Source of the DNA: Catonia carolina
Taxonomy: Eukaryota; Arthropoda; Insecta; Hemiptera; Achilidae
Direction of reading: 5' to 3'
NCBI GenBank assembly: GCA_035578175.1
Contig: JAQMRL010000006.1
Coordinates: 54,601,001-54,665,000, forward strand
Length of the DNA: 64,000 bases
Shown here: positions 33,205 through 44,299 of the stretch, in pieces
Layout of the letters: each line of letters starts with the position of its first letter
Numbering within the stretch: the first letter of the stretch is position 1
The notes under the pieces: generated by a model
What the model saw: the letters and a program-made list of their open reading frames with translations, nothing else
Databases searched by the model: none
Told to the model about the DNA's origin: nothing
Program-made: the position numbers and the translations under genes

Positions 33205-33990
33205 TATAAAGTGAAAATTTTGCTGTGAAACACACGACTTTCTCTTGCCAATATAAATAATAAAACATATAACTTATGTTTAACCTTAGTAAATAATGTA
33301 AAATGAAAAATCTGGTGTGAAACACACACAACTTTCTCGTGCCAATACAAATAATTAACAATGTAATAAAACATTGAAAATAAACAAAAAACTAACCTCA
33401 ATAAATATAACCTAATTTTAATCATGAGTGAAAACGCAAAATGAAAATCAACCTCAGTTTGGCTTAAAAATACGGAAAATCACTCTTTCACGCTAAACTA
33501 GGCTCTGTAGAGAAAAATTCTCTGAATAAAGTTATAGACCTTTTAAGTTCCTGTAAATTTAATTTCATACACTTTTATCGTAAAATGTACTTAAAAACCT
33601 ACAACTTTTATTTCAAACTTTTTTTTGTATAACGCTTAGTTTAGCGGTAATGGCGATTTTCTGTTTTTTTACGAAAATGTGTAAAAAATCGATTTATTAA
33701 GATTTCAGCTTTAGTATGTATTTTACGACATAAGTGTATATAATCAAAGCATTTTTCTCTACAGAGCCTAGTTTAGCGTGAATGAGTGATTTTCCGTACT
33801 ATTAAGCCAAAATGAGGTTGGTTTTCATTTTGCGTCTGTCACTCATGATTAAAATTAGGTTGTGTTTATTGAGGTTAGTTTTTTTGTATATTTCTAATGT
33901 TTTATTACTAATTTTAGGTTATATTGTTAATTATTTGCAATGTCAAGAGAAAGTTGTGTGAGTGTTTCACACCAGATTTTTTATTATTAT
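33205..33990. mobile_element. Two H-element 3' halves joined head to head
   Basis: Positions 33205-33598 are an H element in minus orientation with a duplicated 3' end (33209-33300 and 33313-33420). From about 33600 the sequence turns to plus orientation and ends at CACACCAGATTTTTTATTA (33990). The pair forms a large inverted repeat with arms of about 390 bp meeting within the core. Confidence 0.75.
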
Positions 33991-34002
33991 TATTATTATT
34001 GG

Positions 34003-34231
34003 CGAATTCTCCTTGGACAGAAGACGTTAAGCATTATGACTCAGTTTCGTCTACCTTGTGACGGAATAAGGTTTTATTAAAAATTTCAGTTTGATGTATA
34101 TCTGCGCTTTTTATACGAATTTCGTCCAGCCAAGGTGTTGAAATTTTAAGTTTTGTTATATATTCAATTATTCTTTTTGTTAGCCTATCCTCCTGCAATC
34201 TGTTAAGATGTCCAAAGAACTTCGATGTCAA
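34003..34231 (-). pseudogene. LINE C-terminal fragment, 3' part of an inverted insertion
   Basis: Minus-strand frame reads SKFFGHLNRLQEDRLTKRII, then EYITKLKISTPWLDEIR and FNKTLFRHKV: the C-terminal region of an endonuclease-RT LINE (KF.GHL.RM...RLTK.I..Y..K.K....W..E...D). Its 3' end runs into an (AAT)n tail (plus-strand ATT repeats at 33985-34002). Confidence 0.75.
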
Positions 34232-34412
34232 TAACTATAGAGGGACTTCTCTTTTACCGGTCTGTTACAAAGTCCTGTCATCTATATTGTTAAGCAGAGC
34301 ACAACAACAATTAGAACCCAAACTAGCTGAATATCAAGCGGGATTTAGACCAAATAGGTCATGCCCAGAACAAATAATGAACCTCAAAATTATAGTCATA
34401 TTTTGAATATGG
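34220..34412 (+). pseudogene. LINE reverse-transcriptase fragment, inverted relative to its 3' part
   Basis: Plus-strand frame reads NYRGTSLLPVCYKVLSSILL, then SRAQQQLEPKLAEYQAGF and RPNRSCPEQIMNLK. These are the reverse-transcriptase fingers/palm motifs of the same LINE type as the adjoining minus-strand fragment. It ends in ATT repeats (34417-34434). Confidence 0.85.
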
Positions 34413-34439
34413 TTATTATTATTATTATTATTATCTATG

Positions 34440-35290
34440 AAAGGTAAATATTCGTCTCTTTTGTAGGTTGTTTTTGAGTAACTGAACATGTTGCAAGCAA
34501 ATAGGAAATAAGAAGATGATGTTCATATATGCTAGTTATTTTTTTTAATAAAAGAAAATAAATAAAAATGTACAAGCAAGAAACCTCGTCTGAAAAAGTG
34601 AAGTGCTGTCCCCAGTGTTCCCTAATTAGCGTAGTGCGCGCTCCGCTCTCTACGCCACTTATATTTCATAACTTTGTTTTATTTGTTTTGTTGTTTTTTT
34701 TGTTCATGCATTTATAAATAGGCCTACCATGTAAATTGTAAATTGTTATTCCTTTAGGCGTATTGTAACTGTTGTCATACCAATTCAAAAATAGTTGTTT
34801 ACCTTTTTTAACATAACGAATTGTAAACAACTTTTCCTCGGTGGAGGTGCCATGGGATTATCCTGAATTTTTAAATTCATAAAATGTTTATGCTTGACAA
34901 AATTCGGTTATAACTCTATTTTTTAAAACCTTATTTTTGTTAATTTATTAATTATTGTACTGTATGTTGTACAAACAGTTTTTGTTGAAATTTTATCAAA
35001 TTTATCACTGATCTTAATTATTTATTGTTTGTGTAATTCATGTAGAAGTTGAGTATTAAGCCTTTCAGTGCCAAACAATATTTAAAAGTTTGATCTGAAG
35101 CCATTTTATTTGAATTAAAGTGAACAAAAAGTGCCAGCCATATTTGAAAACTTGCAGGCGTGAGCCTGCCATTGCCAACCAAAATTTCAACGTTACAGAA
35201 AAATAAAATTTCCTGTTAAAAATTAATTTTTATTTTTTTCATAAAAATAATAATTCGTTCTCACACTAAAAATATTCAAAATAGTTTTGT
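34440..35290. other. Intergenic, nothing recognised
   Basis: Unique AT-rich DNA with no supported feature. Confidence 0.4.
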
Positions 35291-35297
35291 TTAGTAT

Positions 35298-35458
35298 ATT
35301 TAAAGTCGCATCGACAGCTTAGTTATTAGCAACTACTGAGGGTTTTAGTACTGTAACGGTGGTTTAACGTGTAAAAATTTTCAGACCCTAGCCGGGAATC
35401 GAACCCGGGACTTTTCGCTTTGCAGGCTAGTGCGCTAGTCACTACGCCACGGAGGCGG
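35298..35458 (-). repeat. tRNA-derived SINE-D, copy 2
   Basis: Minus strand: CCTCCGTGGCGTAGTGACTA (A box), GGGTTCGATTCCC (perfect B box, about 35395-35407), a body, then GTCGATGCGACTTTAAATAT, the shared LINE-like 3' end. Confidence 0.88.
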
Positions 35459-35517
35459 TTTTCAAAATACATTATTCCATTAATTTTTGTTTAAAATATC
35501 TTTTCGTTAATGTTAGG

Positions 35518-35690
35518 TTATCCGGACGTTGCTCGCCTCTCATCATGCGGTCATGGGTCTCATGGGTTCGAATCCCATTCAGGCACGGCATATTTTCATA
35601 CGTTGCAAAATTCATTTCATCCTTCACTGTCTGCATTAGCAGTAATTGCAGAACAGTCGGACGTTAAACCAAAAAAAAAAAAACGTAAAA
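35518..35690 (+). repeat. tRNA-derived SINE-C, copy 2
   Basis: CTCGCCTCTCATCATGCGGT, then a 12-bp partial duplication (GGTCATGGGTCTCATGGG), B box GGGTTCGAATCCC, and the tail GTCGGACGTTAAACCA plus an A-run. The head is shorter than in copy 1. Confidence 0.82.
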
Positions 35691-35823
35691 AACGGACGTT
35701 GGCACTTTATTCATAACTTGCGGACGTCCGGTAAACCGGATGTTATAACTACGTAAAATATATCGACGTCCTGTTTTCCGAACTTTAGTACTGAAAGGGT
35801 TAAATGAATTTAAATTTGAAGTA

Positions 35824-36162
35824 CACTCAAACCCCGTTAATCCGAAATAATTGCGAACAAACCCTATTCGAATTACGAAATTTTCTGATTAACCGAAATA
35901 CAGTGCAATCGTACAAACAAATTTTTTATTAAACGAATTCAATTCATTTAAATGCGTCTTTCAGTGAACTGTCCTCGCGTAATTAGGCTCGATGCGTGTC
36001 TGTTAACTTAAAGTATTTCAGTTTTGTCACCAAAGTTTTTAAAAAATATTCTTTTAATGTTAAACATTGTTTATTTTTGTCCTCTTGATATTAAAGAATC
36101 CAGAACGTGTTCGGTATAACCGAATTTTGCATTAGCGATGTTTGGATAACGGGGTTAATATG
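35824..36162. mobile_element. pogo/Tigger-type MITE, 339 bp, TA flanked
   Basis: The left end CACTCAAACCCCGTTAATCC and the right end read inward (CATATTAACCCCGTTATCC) are inverted repeats of the pogo style ('accccgttaatccg'). TA lies immediately outside both ends (35822-35823 and 36163-36164). No transposase inside. Confidence 0.8.
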
Positions 36163-36289
36163 TACTTAAAAGACATCAGTCTGTACTTAAATACGGGTTA
36201 TCAAGTGGGTGGTGGTAAGTTTCAAGTGCGATTGTTACAGAAACTTATTACTGGAAATTTTAAAAATTGTTTATAGTTTTCCTTATCCG

Positions 36290-36770
36290 TCCGTCCGTTA
36301 AACCTAGATATCAGAAACTATAAAAGATAGCAACAAACGGTTTTTGGATCCGTAATCTACACAAAAAGTTAGTAGACCTAAATAAGGTTTGAAGTTCCGG
36401 TTTTAACCGGAAGTGGCCCAAAACCTGACTAAGAAATCAGTCAAAACCTACAAGAAATAGCAACAAACAGTTTTCTTAATCTACACAAATCGTTAGTGGG
36501 CCTGGGATTGGGTTTAAAGTTTCGGTTTTTACTACAAGTTGCCCAAAACCGGAAGTCAAGAATTCAAAGTCGGAATTTGAAAACACAAACAGTGTCATTC
36601 GATTCCTCTTAAAGAGTAGATACAGAAATCACTAATAGTTTTTTCCATAAGTCAAAGGTAAGACTTTAAAAGTTGCCACAAGCCATGAGACGCGTCGTCT
36701 CATGAAAGGGATTGTTGTCTAAAAAGACAAGACTCGTGGTGTCTGAAAAGTTGACAACCACTGGTCTAAG
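36290..36770 (+). repeat. Dispersed repeat R7 (copy 2) with hAT-like end
   Basis: Reverse complement of 7000-7440, sharing GTTCCGGTTTTAACCGGAAG-like motifs and the GGAATCGAATGACA-type phrase in reverse. The right end, GTGGTGTCTGAAAAGTTGAC then AACCACTGG, resembles a hAT terminus, so R7 may be a hAT-derived element. Confidence 0.55.
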
Positions 36771-36774
36771 ACAA

Positions 36775-37520
36775 GTTACAATTAATAAAAGAATTGTACT
36801 AACTTAGATGTGACATGAGAAAATAAAAATGAAAAATAAACAGAGATAAGATTGTACCAAGCAATTTATTTGTAAATGAAAATTGATATCTTTTAATAAA
36901 TATATCTAAACTAAAAATATTATTAAATCTGTTACAAGTTGCAATATTATATTTGATAAAATAAAGGAAGTTCTTAGTTTTAAGAAAAGTATCACGGAAC
37001 AAAACCGTTTATCTCCATTAACCATTTAGAAGAAAAATACAGGAAAAGATTTTTAAACACGCTCAATATACGGAGCACATAAGTGCGCAGTACACATTAT
37101 TCTTAAACGTATGTAGGCGTGTGTAATGGTCTACAAAAGGTAGACGTAGATAAACTACCACGGCGACATTAAATGGGAAAAACCACACACGCTTCCCCAT
37201 ACATATACATAACCCGCCCTTTTTAAGACATTGCTGAGAACGAAACGGAATGACACCAAACTGAAAGAAGTTAAATCGTGTGAAAATTTGGAAAGGATAA
37301 AAGAATAAAGAAAATGAGGGAATACACAATACATTTTCCGATTTTCTTTACAAAGGATTTCAAGTGTAAGTAGAGAGATTTACAGTGCGTAAATAAAATT
37401 GTAAATTAGTCAGTTAGAGAAGTGACGGTTGACTTACATGAACTTCAATTGGAATTCTGTTTAATCGGATTCCGGATTATAAAGACGCTTTAGAATTTTT
37501 TAACCTGTTTTTCATTGTTG
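36775..37520. other. Intergenic, nothing recognised
   Basis: Minus-strand frames at 36799-37329 show no recognisable motifs. Confidence 0.4.
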
Positions 37521-37525
37521 TATTG

Positions 37526-37612
37526 TAGTTTAGGTCGTCAGCCGAATGGCTGGTTTGAATTTCTAGTGGCTAAAATAAGTAAAACGAGAAGTGAGGTGGT
37601 TTACAATTTTTG
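37526..37612 (-). repeat. SINE-A tail fragment
   Basis: GTTTAGGTCGTCAGCCGAAT to GAGGTGGTTTACAAT, diverged. Confidence 0.65.
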
Positions 37613-37699
37613 GTAATTATTACTAAAAGCAAATTTAAGCCTTTATAATGTTAATATAACGTGTAATGGATTAAAACGATAAATGATTAAACAAATGAA

Positions 37700-38990
37700 A
37701 AAAATCTGGTGTGAAACTCTTCTCTTGCCATTGTTGGTTATTAACAATGTAACCAGTATTTAATCATGAGTGAATGATGCAAAATGAAAATAAACCTTGG
37801 TGTAGAACTTAAAAATACGGAATCACTAATTGCCCCTAAACTAGGCTCTGTAGAGAAAAATATTTGAAATAAAAGTTGTAGATTTTTCATTTCCTTTTTT
37901 TTGTCATCAGTCTCTTGACTGGTTTGATGCAGTTCTCTAACCCGTTGTATCTTGCGCAATTCGTTTCATATCTGCATACCTGTAACACCCTACATATTTT
38001 GTAATTAGCTTTATATATTCTAATCTTTGCCTCCCCCTACAATTTACTCCCTCAATATTACCCTCCATTATTGATAGCCCAATACCTGGATGTCTTAAGG
38101 TATGCCCCACTAGCCTATCCCTTCTTCTGGTGAATTGCTTCCATGTATTTTTTTTTCGTCCACTCGCACATTTCCTATAACACTACAAGCATCTATCCTC
38201 TTCTTTTCTGCAGCCCCTATAACCCTCGTTTCACTCCCGTATAATGCTACACTCCAAACATAATGTTATAAGAAATTTTTCCTTATTTGTAAATTAATGT
38301 TTGTAGTCAGTAAGCTATTTTCCATTTTAAAGGCTTTTCGAGCTTGAGCAATTCCACTTTTGATATCACTCGTGCTTCTACCATCCTTTTTTATTTTACT
38401 CCCTAGATAGCAGAATTCCCCAACTTCCTGTATGTTTTCGTTGCCTACTTTTAAATTTCCAATCTCTTCAAAACCTCTCTTGCTGCTGCACAACACTTTC
38501 GTTTTGTTCATTTCCTATAACTTTAATTGTATACGTTTTTGTCGTTAAATGCATACTGAGGCCAGAATCTTTAAAAAAAATCCCAATTTTTTGTAGATTT
38601 TCATGAAAAAAAAACAAAATCAATTTCCGTTAAAATAAGTATTGTACCAAAAAAAGTTTGAAATAAAAGTTTTTGTATTAAAATAAAAGGTTTTTAAATG
38701 TCCTAAAACTTTATTTATATGCTATACACTTTTGTTCTATAACGCTTATTCAGGCTGCTATCTTAAAATACTTTTTTTTAACGAGAGAGCAGCCTCCCCA
38801 AGAAATTTAGCAGACGTGGCGCTTACCGTATCTTGTAGAATCTACAATGTAGAGCACAAAAAAGAAACAAAGCGATTTTTAAAAAGTTCGTAGAAACCGT
38901 TTTTAAAAAAATCGCGACAGAGTGAAAAATTGTAATAAACTGCTGCTTTCAGTTGACCGATTTTGATGAAAATGTTCGTGTCGGGTCCTG
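37700..38990 (-). mobile_element. H element (minus), interrupted by a LINE fragment
   Basis: 37703-37895 is the 3' end region (ATCTGGTGTGAAACTCTTC) and 38507-38990 continues the core and part of the 5' region. The total without the insert is about 680 bp. A LINE insertion with its own target duplication splits it. Confidence 0.78.
37896..38506 (-). pseudogene. 5'-truncated endonuclease-RT LINE with 10-bp target duplication
   Basis: TTCATTTCCT at 37886-37895 and 38507-38516 flanks it, with a poly(A) tail (plus-strand T run) at the left. The frame at 38266-38511 reads VGEFCYLGSKIKKDGRSTSD then IKSGIAQARKAFK, the conserved segment after the RT palm in this LINE type. Downstream, LYGSE and IGAAEKKRIDA-like pieces are followed by stops. 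It is a dead-on-arrival copy. Confidence 0.85.
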
Positions 38991-39009
38991 TATAATGTAA
39001 TTACAGTTT

Positions 39010-39295
39010 CATGTTAAATTATTTGCACTCGATGTGCTAGTTCCAAGGCTAAAAAATAGTTCTGTTTCTTATCACAAGTTCAGCCAATGAAATGACTGAA
39101 GCATTTAAGAACAGAAGAGGTAGAGGTGTAAAAGACACTAGTCACAGTTATCTCCTCTGAGAGTAATGGATTTCATTATACAACCAGACACTGTGGTGAA
39201 TCAAGTGAAGGTGTCATTTGCAGGGTGGAAAGTAGATACTATTTAGAGGGCTTGACATGCTGATAAGCATATTTTTCCACCCAGTGAGGATAACA
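39010..39295 (+). repeat. SINE-A lacking head and tail
   Basis: GTTAAATTATTTGCACTCGA to CCACCCAGTGAGGA. Confidence 0.75.
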
Positions 39296-40345
39296 AATTT
39301 ATGTCCGTATCAATTAAATACTTTTAAACAAATTTTAAAAGAATCTGTGAACAATTTATTCAGGTGATAGTTACGTTTTGTAATTAGCGTGAAATTCCCT
39401 TTCATGTAGTTAACATTAGTTACAGTTCATCCTTAGAAATTCTCTGAATGATTTACGGCATGTACAATAGCTAACAAATCTAGGAAAGTAAAACAGATAA
39501 TTTCCTACCACTATTAGGAATATTATTCTAACCTTTTCTTGCATAATATACATTTACATAGTTTTCTGGGAGACGGTTAGAATGGTATCCTCATAGAATG
39601 GTATCCTAGAAGGGTTCAGAATCCCGCTGTGTGTTTTGTCATGTTGTGGCATCAGCTAATTTTAATCCCTATTATATTTCGATAAAGGTGGTCACTTTTT
39701 TCCGACAGTGTTCTCTCTCTGTCACTCTTCACAGTGTTTTCTGTCTTCTTCTACTCTACCTGCTACCTGCGGGTCCCCCTACGTGCCCAACCCTTAACAA
39801 TTCAATAATAATAATAAAACTACATTAACGTATCAATGCTTACAGAGCTCATTTTAGAAAAAGATCTAAATTCATGTAAGAAAATTATTTTATCTTTAAT
39901 CTATTTGAATGTGTGCTGGTTTTTAATTACGCTGTATTATTAAACAGCATAATTTTAAATAGTACGTACTCATCTTTAGCGGCAGTAATTCCAACTGCCG
40001 TTAAATTACTTTTTTCAGATTAAATATCTTGGTTTATTCAAATTATTTTAAGAAATGAAACCATCGTTTTTTCTGTAGGTTATCAGACGAAAAAATTACA
40101 AATTTACAAGGACAAATTTAATTTTTATTTACACAATTTACAAAACCAACTTATATTTCAAATAGTACTTAAATAACAGTTTAATTTTAATTGGTCTTAC
40201 AGTAGGTAACATTTTTTAACAAATTACATTAAAACGTAATAATATCACTTAAAATAATATACATTTAATGAACTAAATTAATTTTCTTAACTAAAATTAA
40301 TTCTTAATTTCAGTATAATTTACATAATAACATAATTTACATAGC
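39296..40345. other. Intergenic, nothing recognised
   Basis: Unique AT-rich DNA; no supported feature. Confidence 0.4.
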
Positions 40346-40351
40346 ATAATT

Positions 40352-42744
40352 CTGCCCTACTAAGCCAAAAAGCCGTAACTGCAAACAAATTAAATTTGAG
40401 TTTTGAACTGATTCTTATGTTTAAAAGTATGAGAAATCCAAAAAAACTAAGCCAAAATACCGTATCTACAACCTTATACGACCTTATCTACCAACCAAAA
40501 CCTGTGGTAACAGTAACTACATTTTCTAGGCTAAAAAGCCGTAACTACACTGCAGATATTGATAAATAATAACAAGAAGTTTGTAAAATAAACCCTGTTT
40601 CTCTTTAGAATAAATCATTCACAGATGATTTTGAAATGAATAACAGCTGACAGCTGATCTAAAATGCCGGGAAATTGTCTGCTTCCCTCCAGTTTGGCCG
40701 ACCAAGACTCTGGTAAAACTTTTTTTGTTTATTGAAATTTTAAATGAGTCTTAAGAAATTTTTTCCCACTTCACTTGGTTATGATTTAAACAATGACAAA
40801 TTGGTTTATAATGTTCTCAACCAAGATTTGAGGGACTTAACACCCAAATAAGACAGGCGGGGTAAACACGAACCTCACAATAAAATAGATAGGGCAGTTA
40901 TTATAGATCATATGTTGAAATACAATCCCTGTGTGTCACATTACAGAAGAGAACGTGGCCCGAAAAGACTGCACCTGCCAACATACATTAACATCCAACA
41001 AATGCACACGGATTTTCAAAATGAAAATAAAGAACTTCCGCGTTCATATGATTTATACAGATATGTTCTTTCTGAATTAAATTTATCTTTCACCAAACTT
41101 GGACACGAATAGTGTCGAAACTGTACTACGTATAGAAATCATGATGTTGACCACAGCAAGATTCCAAGTGATTCATGCTCTGAATGCCAAAAGTACCTGT
41201 TACATAAGGAAAAATACACTGCAACCCGAAAAGCATATCAAAATTGTGCAGATAAACAAAATTTATAACATTACCATTACCAACTTGACGGAACGGTTGC
41301 ATTTTCCATGGATCTGCAAAAAATTCTAATGCTTCCGCAGATTGAACAATTCAAACAAGTTCTTTCTACATAAAGGATTGTTGTATTCCATGAGTCAATT
41401 GTTCCGGTAGGAACAAAACAGAAAGAAATAAAGCCAATTGCGTGTATTTGGCACGAGGCTATCTCTAGTAGAAAACAAGAAGATATTTGCAGTGTGCTGC
41501 ACAAATTTTTTGGTGTTAATAGAGATGCCAACAAGATCGTTTTATGGATGGACAACTGTGCATCTCAGAACAAAAATTGGCCTATGTTTTAATTTATAGT
41601 AGGGATGGTCAATTCCAATGAAATAGCTGCAGACATCATATAAATTAATTATTTAGAACCTGGTCATAGATTTATGTCTGCTGATCATTTTCATCACCAG
41701 GTAACGAATCAGTTAAAATTAAAGGGGAAAGTCTATGATTTTGAAAATGCTATAAATAAAAGCAATTCAGGGAAAGTTATTGTTATGACTTTACAGCCTA
41801 CTGATTTTTTTCCAGGCATTTGGTTATTCATCGGACTACAAAATAAGGAAAACAATTCCTAGACCGTATTTAGTGAAATGATTCAGGTATTATTTACACA
41901 AGGGTTTTTAGGTTTAGATTATAGAACCTCATTTTCTGGTGAGCCTCAAAAGCTCTAATTTTTAAAGACTGGTTATCTTAAAAAGAAGTCTGTTCCCAAA
42001 CCAGAAAAAATAACAAAAGCTAGAGGTGTTAAGATGGCTAAAAAAAGCAGAAATTATTACTAAGCTTCTACATCTAATGCCCCCTAATCGACACGCATTC
42101 CGGCAAAATCTCCCAGCAGGCAATGAACCTGATCTTATAACCGATTTATAAATGGATGTTTTTTTTGTAAATATTTAGGTAATTTTGTATTGTAATTGTA
42201 TTTATATTTAGGTAAGTAAGGTTTGTTTAACATTTAGTTTAATATTTAGTGTAGTATATTAATTGTAATAAATTTTGTAATTTTTAAAATTAGTTAAAAT
42301 ATATAAATATTTTAATACACACAATATCCTACCAATCTATTTACGATAATTTTTACGTAATGGTGTCAGTTTACTTTCCAGTGAGACAGTTCCTCTAGTG
42401 AAAAATATTGAAGTAAATTTCGTTACTGTTATTGGGCTTCGTGTTTTAGGAACAAAATCAGCGTTTTACTTAGCCAAAAAGGAGTAACTGCAGTTACCTG
42501 TACTGAGTAACTGCACGAATGCCTGTATCTGTATCTGTAACTGTATCTGCATGAATTTTAATAAAAAAAGCTTTTAGAAAAAACTGAAGTATTTTTCTGA
42601 TTCTTTGGCGTAAAATATGCACGAAACAATCGGAAGTCGGATAACCTGCATATTTTTAACAAGTGGCTTAGGCCAAAATGCAAAATCCTCATTTCTCGCA
42701 TATCATAATCTATGCAGTTACGGCTTTTTGGCTTAGCAGGGCAG
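40352..42744 (+). mobile_element. Complete DNA transposon, 2393 bp, 32-bp TIRs, 6-bp target duplication
   Basis: ATAATT lies directly outside both ends (40346-40351 and 42745-42750). The ends are 32-bp inverted repeats (40352-40383 and 42713-42744) differing at one base, beginning CTGCCCT and ending AACTGCA. The core motif AAGCCAAAAAGCCGTAACT recurs in degenerate form beneath both ends (about 40444, 40531, 42470, 42665), as expected of transposase-binding subterminal repeats. A transposase-like pseudogene fills the middle. The superfamily is not certain from sequence alone. Confidence 0.88.
40744..42151 (+). pseudogene. Transposase-like pseudogene (insect DUF7869-like family)
   Basis: Starting at an ATG (40744), frame 1 reads SLKKFFPTSLGYDL, DRRGKHEPHNKIDRAVIIDH, NPCVSHYRRERGPKRLHLP, a Cys cluster (CRNC, CSEC), HYHYQLDG, IACIWHEAISSRKQEDICSV, VLWMDNCASQNKNW and EPGHRFMSADHFHHQV. 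From about 41860 the frame must shift, and the usual C-terminus (MPPNRHAFRQNLPAGNEPDL) ends at 42151. The motif series matches a large family of insect transposon proteins (variants of 'SHYRREHAPNRLYLP', 'D.C..QN.NW', 'GH.FMSADS.HH'). Possible catalytic acidic residues are in WMDNCASQN and the flanking blocks. It carries six in-frame stops before 41860 (40849, 41110, 41266, 41371, 41590, 41641) and another at 41860, so it is dead. Confidence 0.8.
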
Positions 42745-42750
42745 ATAATT

Positions 42751-44080
42751 TAACTATATTTTGGACGTGTACGTATTAAATAATATGTACATATCAAATA
42801 AAATAATTTAAAAAAACTAAACATTAAGAATGCAATAACAAAAAAACTACACAAAATAGGAAAACCAATTAATAGAAACTTAACATATAAAATAAATCTG
42901 TAGTGATAGGTATAAAGATCTTAAGTCAAAAATTGTCGGTTTTGAGTTAAGTGCACTACCCAGTTCAGAAAAGTTTTCTCTTTTCATTAGTGCTAAGGGC
43001 TTAAGTGTAGCTATATCCTGAAGGAAATTATGTGAAAGGTCTAAATGGCTTTTTAAAAATTTTCTCTTCGCGTAACGGCATAAAAGTCTCAATTGTAAAT
43101 GATACCCTTAGATTTAGTTTCTCAGTCTTTTATATTTTGTACAGAAGGTATTAAGTTGAGTTGAGACTGTTAGGCTATACCAACAGTAGTTTATTTAGTT
43201 TCTCACTCTTGTTTAGCTGTACAAAAAGGTGGTAAGTTGGGTAAGTTGAGTTAACCAACATATCAATTGTCGAATATCAATACGTGAGATCAAATGGAAA
43301 CAAAATCAATTTGAAGGGTTGATATGACAAGAAATCTAATGTTCGACTTTGGAGTCCTGTTAAAACCGTTCTGGTAGTTAGGAAAGTAAACATTAAGAAG
43401 ACCCTTTTAGATGACATGATGTACAATGGTTAAGATATCATAAAAGACAAGAAGGTGCATATTATAATGCACTATTATCGGGAGAGCCTTTAAGATGATC
43501 CGTTCAATCAAATAAACTTTCTTCGAAGAGGAAAGAAGGGTCTTCATAGTGTAAGTATAAGCCCTAAATATGAATAAGAGGTTTTATTTCAGAAGAAAAG
43601 TCGAAAGGGTTACTTGAACTGCTTGAACTTGTACTAAAAATTTTTCATGATGTTTATTTAAATTAAGAAATAATAACTCTGCTGCTAAATGTATTGATCC
43701 TGACCTGGTACAAATACAACCAGATGAAATTTAAGACCAAAAGTAAAAACCTAACTTAATGTTGCTTATTTTTACATAATATTTCTATTTGTTTGAAAAA
43801 TATTTGTGTGAATTATAAATTAAACTTAATTTTAACCATTATTTTTATGATGAGACTTTTTTATAAAATATCTAACTTGCTCGTTTAAAAAGTGTATGGA
43901 GAGCTTTAGGATCTAAAAGAAATATATTAGGAAAAAATGTTATTGTAGTTTTAGCTACAGTTGTGTAACAAAATCTGTTATAATTAGAGGTTCTATACTA
44001 TGTTATCTTTAATTAATCTTTATTATCTTTATAAATTTTAGCATACTTCTAGTTTTAAAATCTGAACCTTTCAATTTCCA
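42751..44080. other. Intergenic, nothing recognised
   Basis: Unique AT-rich DNA; the 70-codon minus frame at 42880-43092 has no recognisable domain. Confidence 0.4.
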
Positions 44081-44084
44081 ATTT

Positions 44085-44285
44085 CAGAAAAATAGATTGG
44101 AAATGCGGGGTATGGGTGTTACTATCCATGTTGCTAGTTTGTGTACGTGACATCCTGTCGACTGTCTACCTAAATTGATAGACTGCATTGTTAATTCAGG
44201 TAGACAGTCAGATTCAGGCAACATGGATAGTAGCGCCCCCCCCCCCCCGCATTTCCAAGTCTATTTTTCAAAATTCTAAAAATTC
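44085..44285. mobile_element. ~200-bp palindromic MITE
   Basis: Left arm (44085-44175: AGAAAAATAGATTGGAAATG, then ACTATCCATGTTGC, GACTGTCTACC) and right arm (44199-44283) are inverted copies with a short centre. A C13 run at 44237-44249 sits where the left arm has GGGG. No coding capacity. Confidence 0.8.
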
Positions 44286-44299
44286 TACCACAACATTCT

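Noticed and set aside
35380..35457. tRNA gene candidate on minus strand
   Set aside because: Perfect B box but it continues into a SINE body with LINE-like tail; a second copy exists at 26873.
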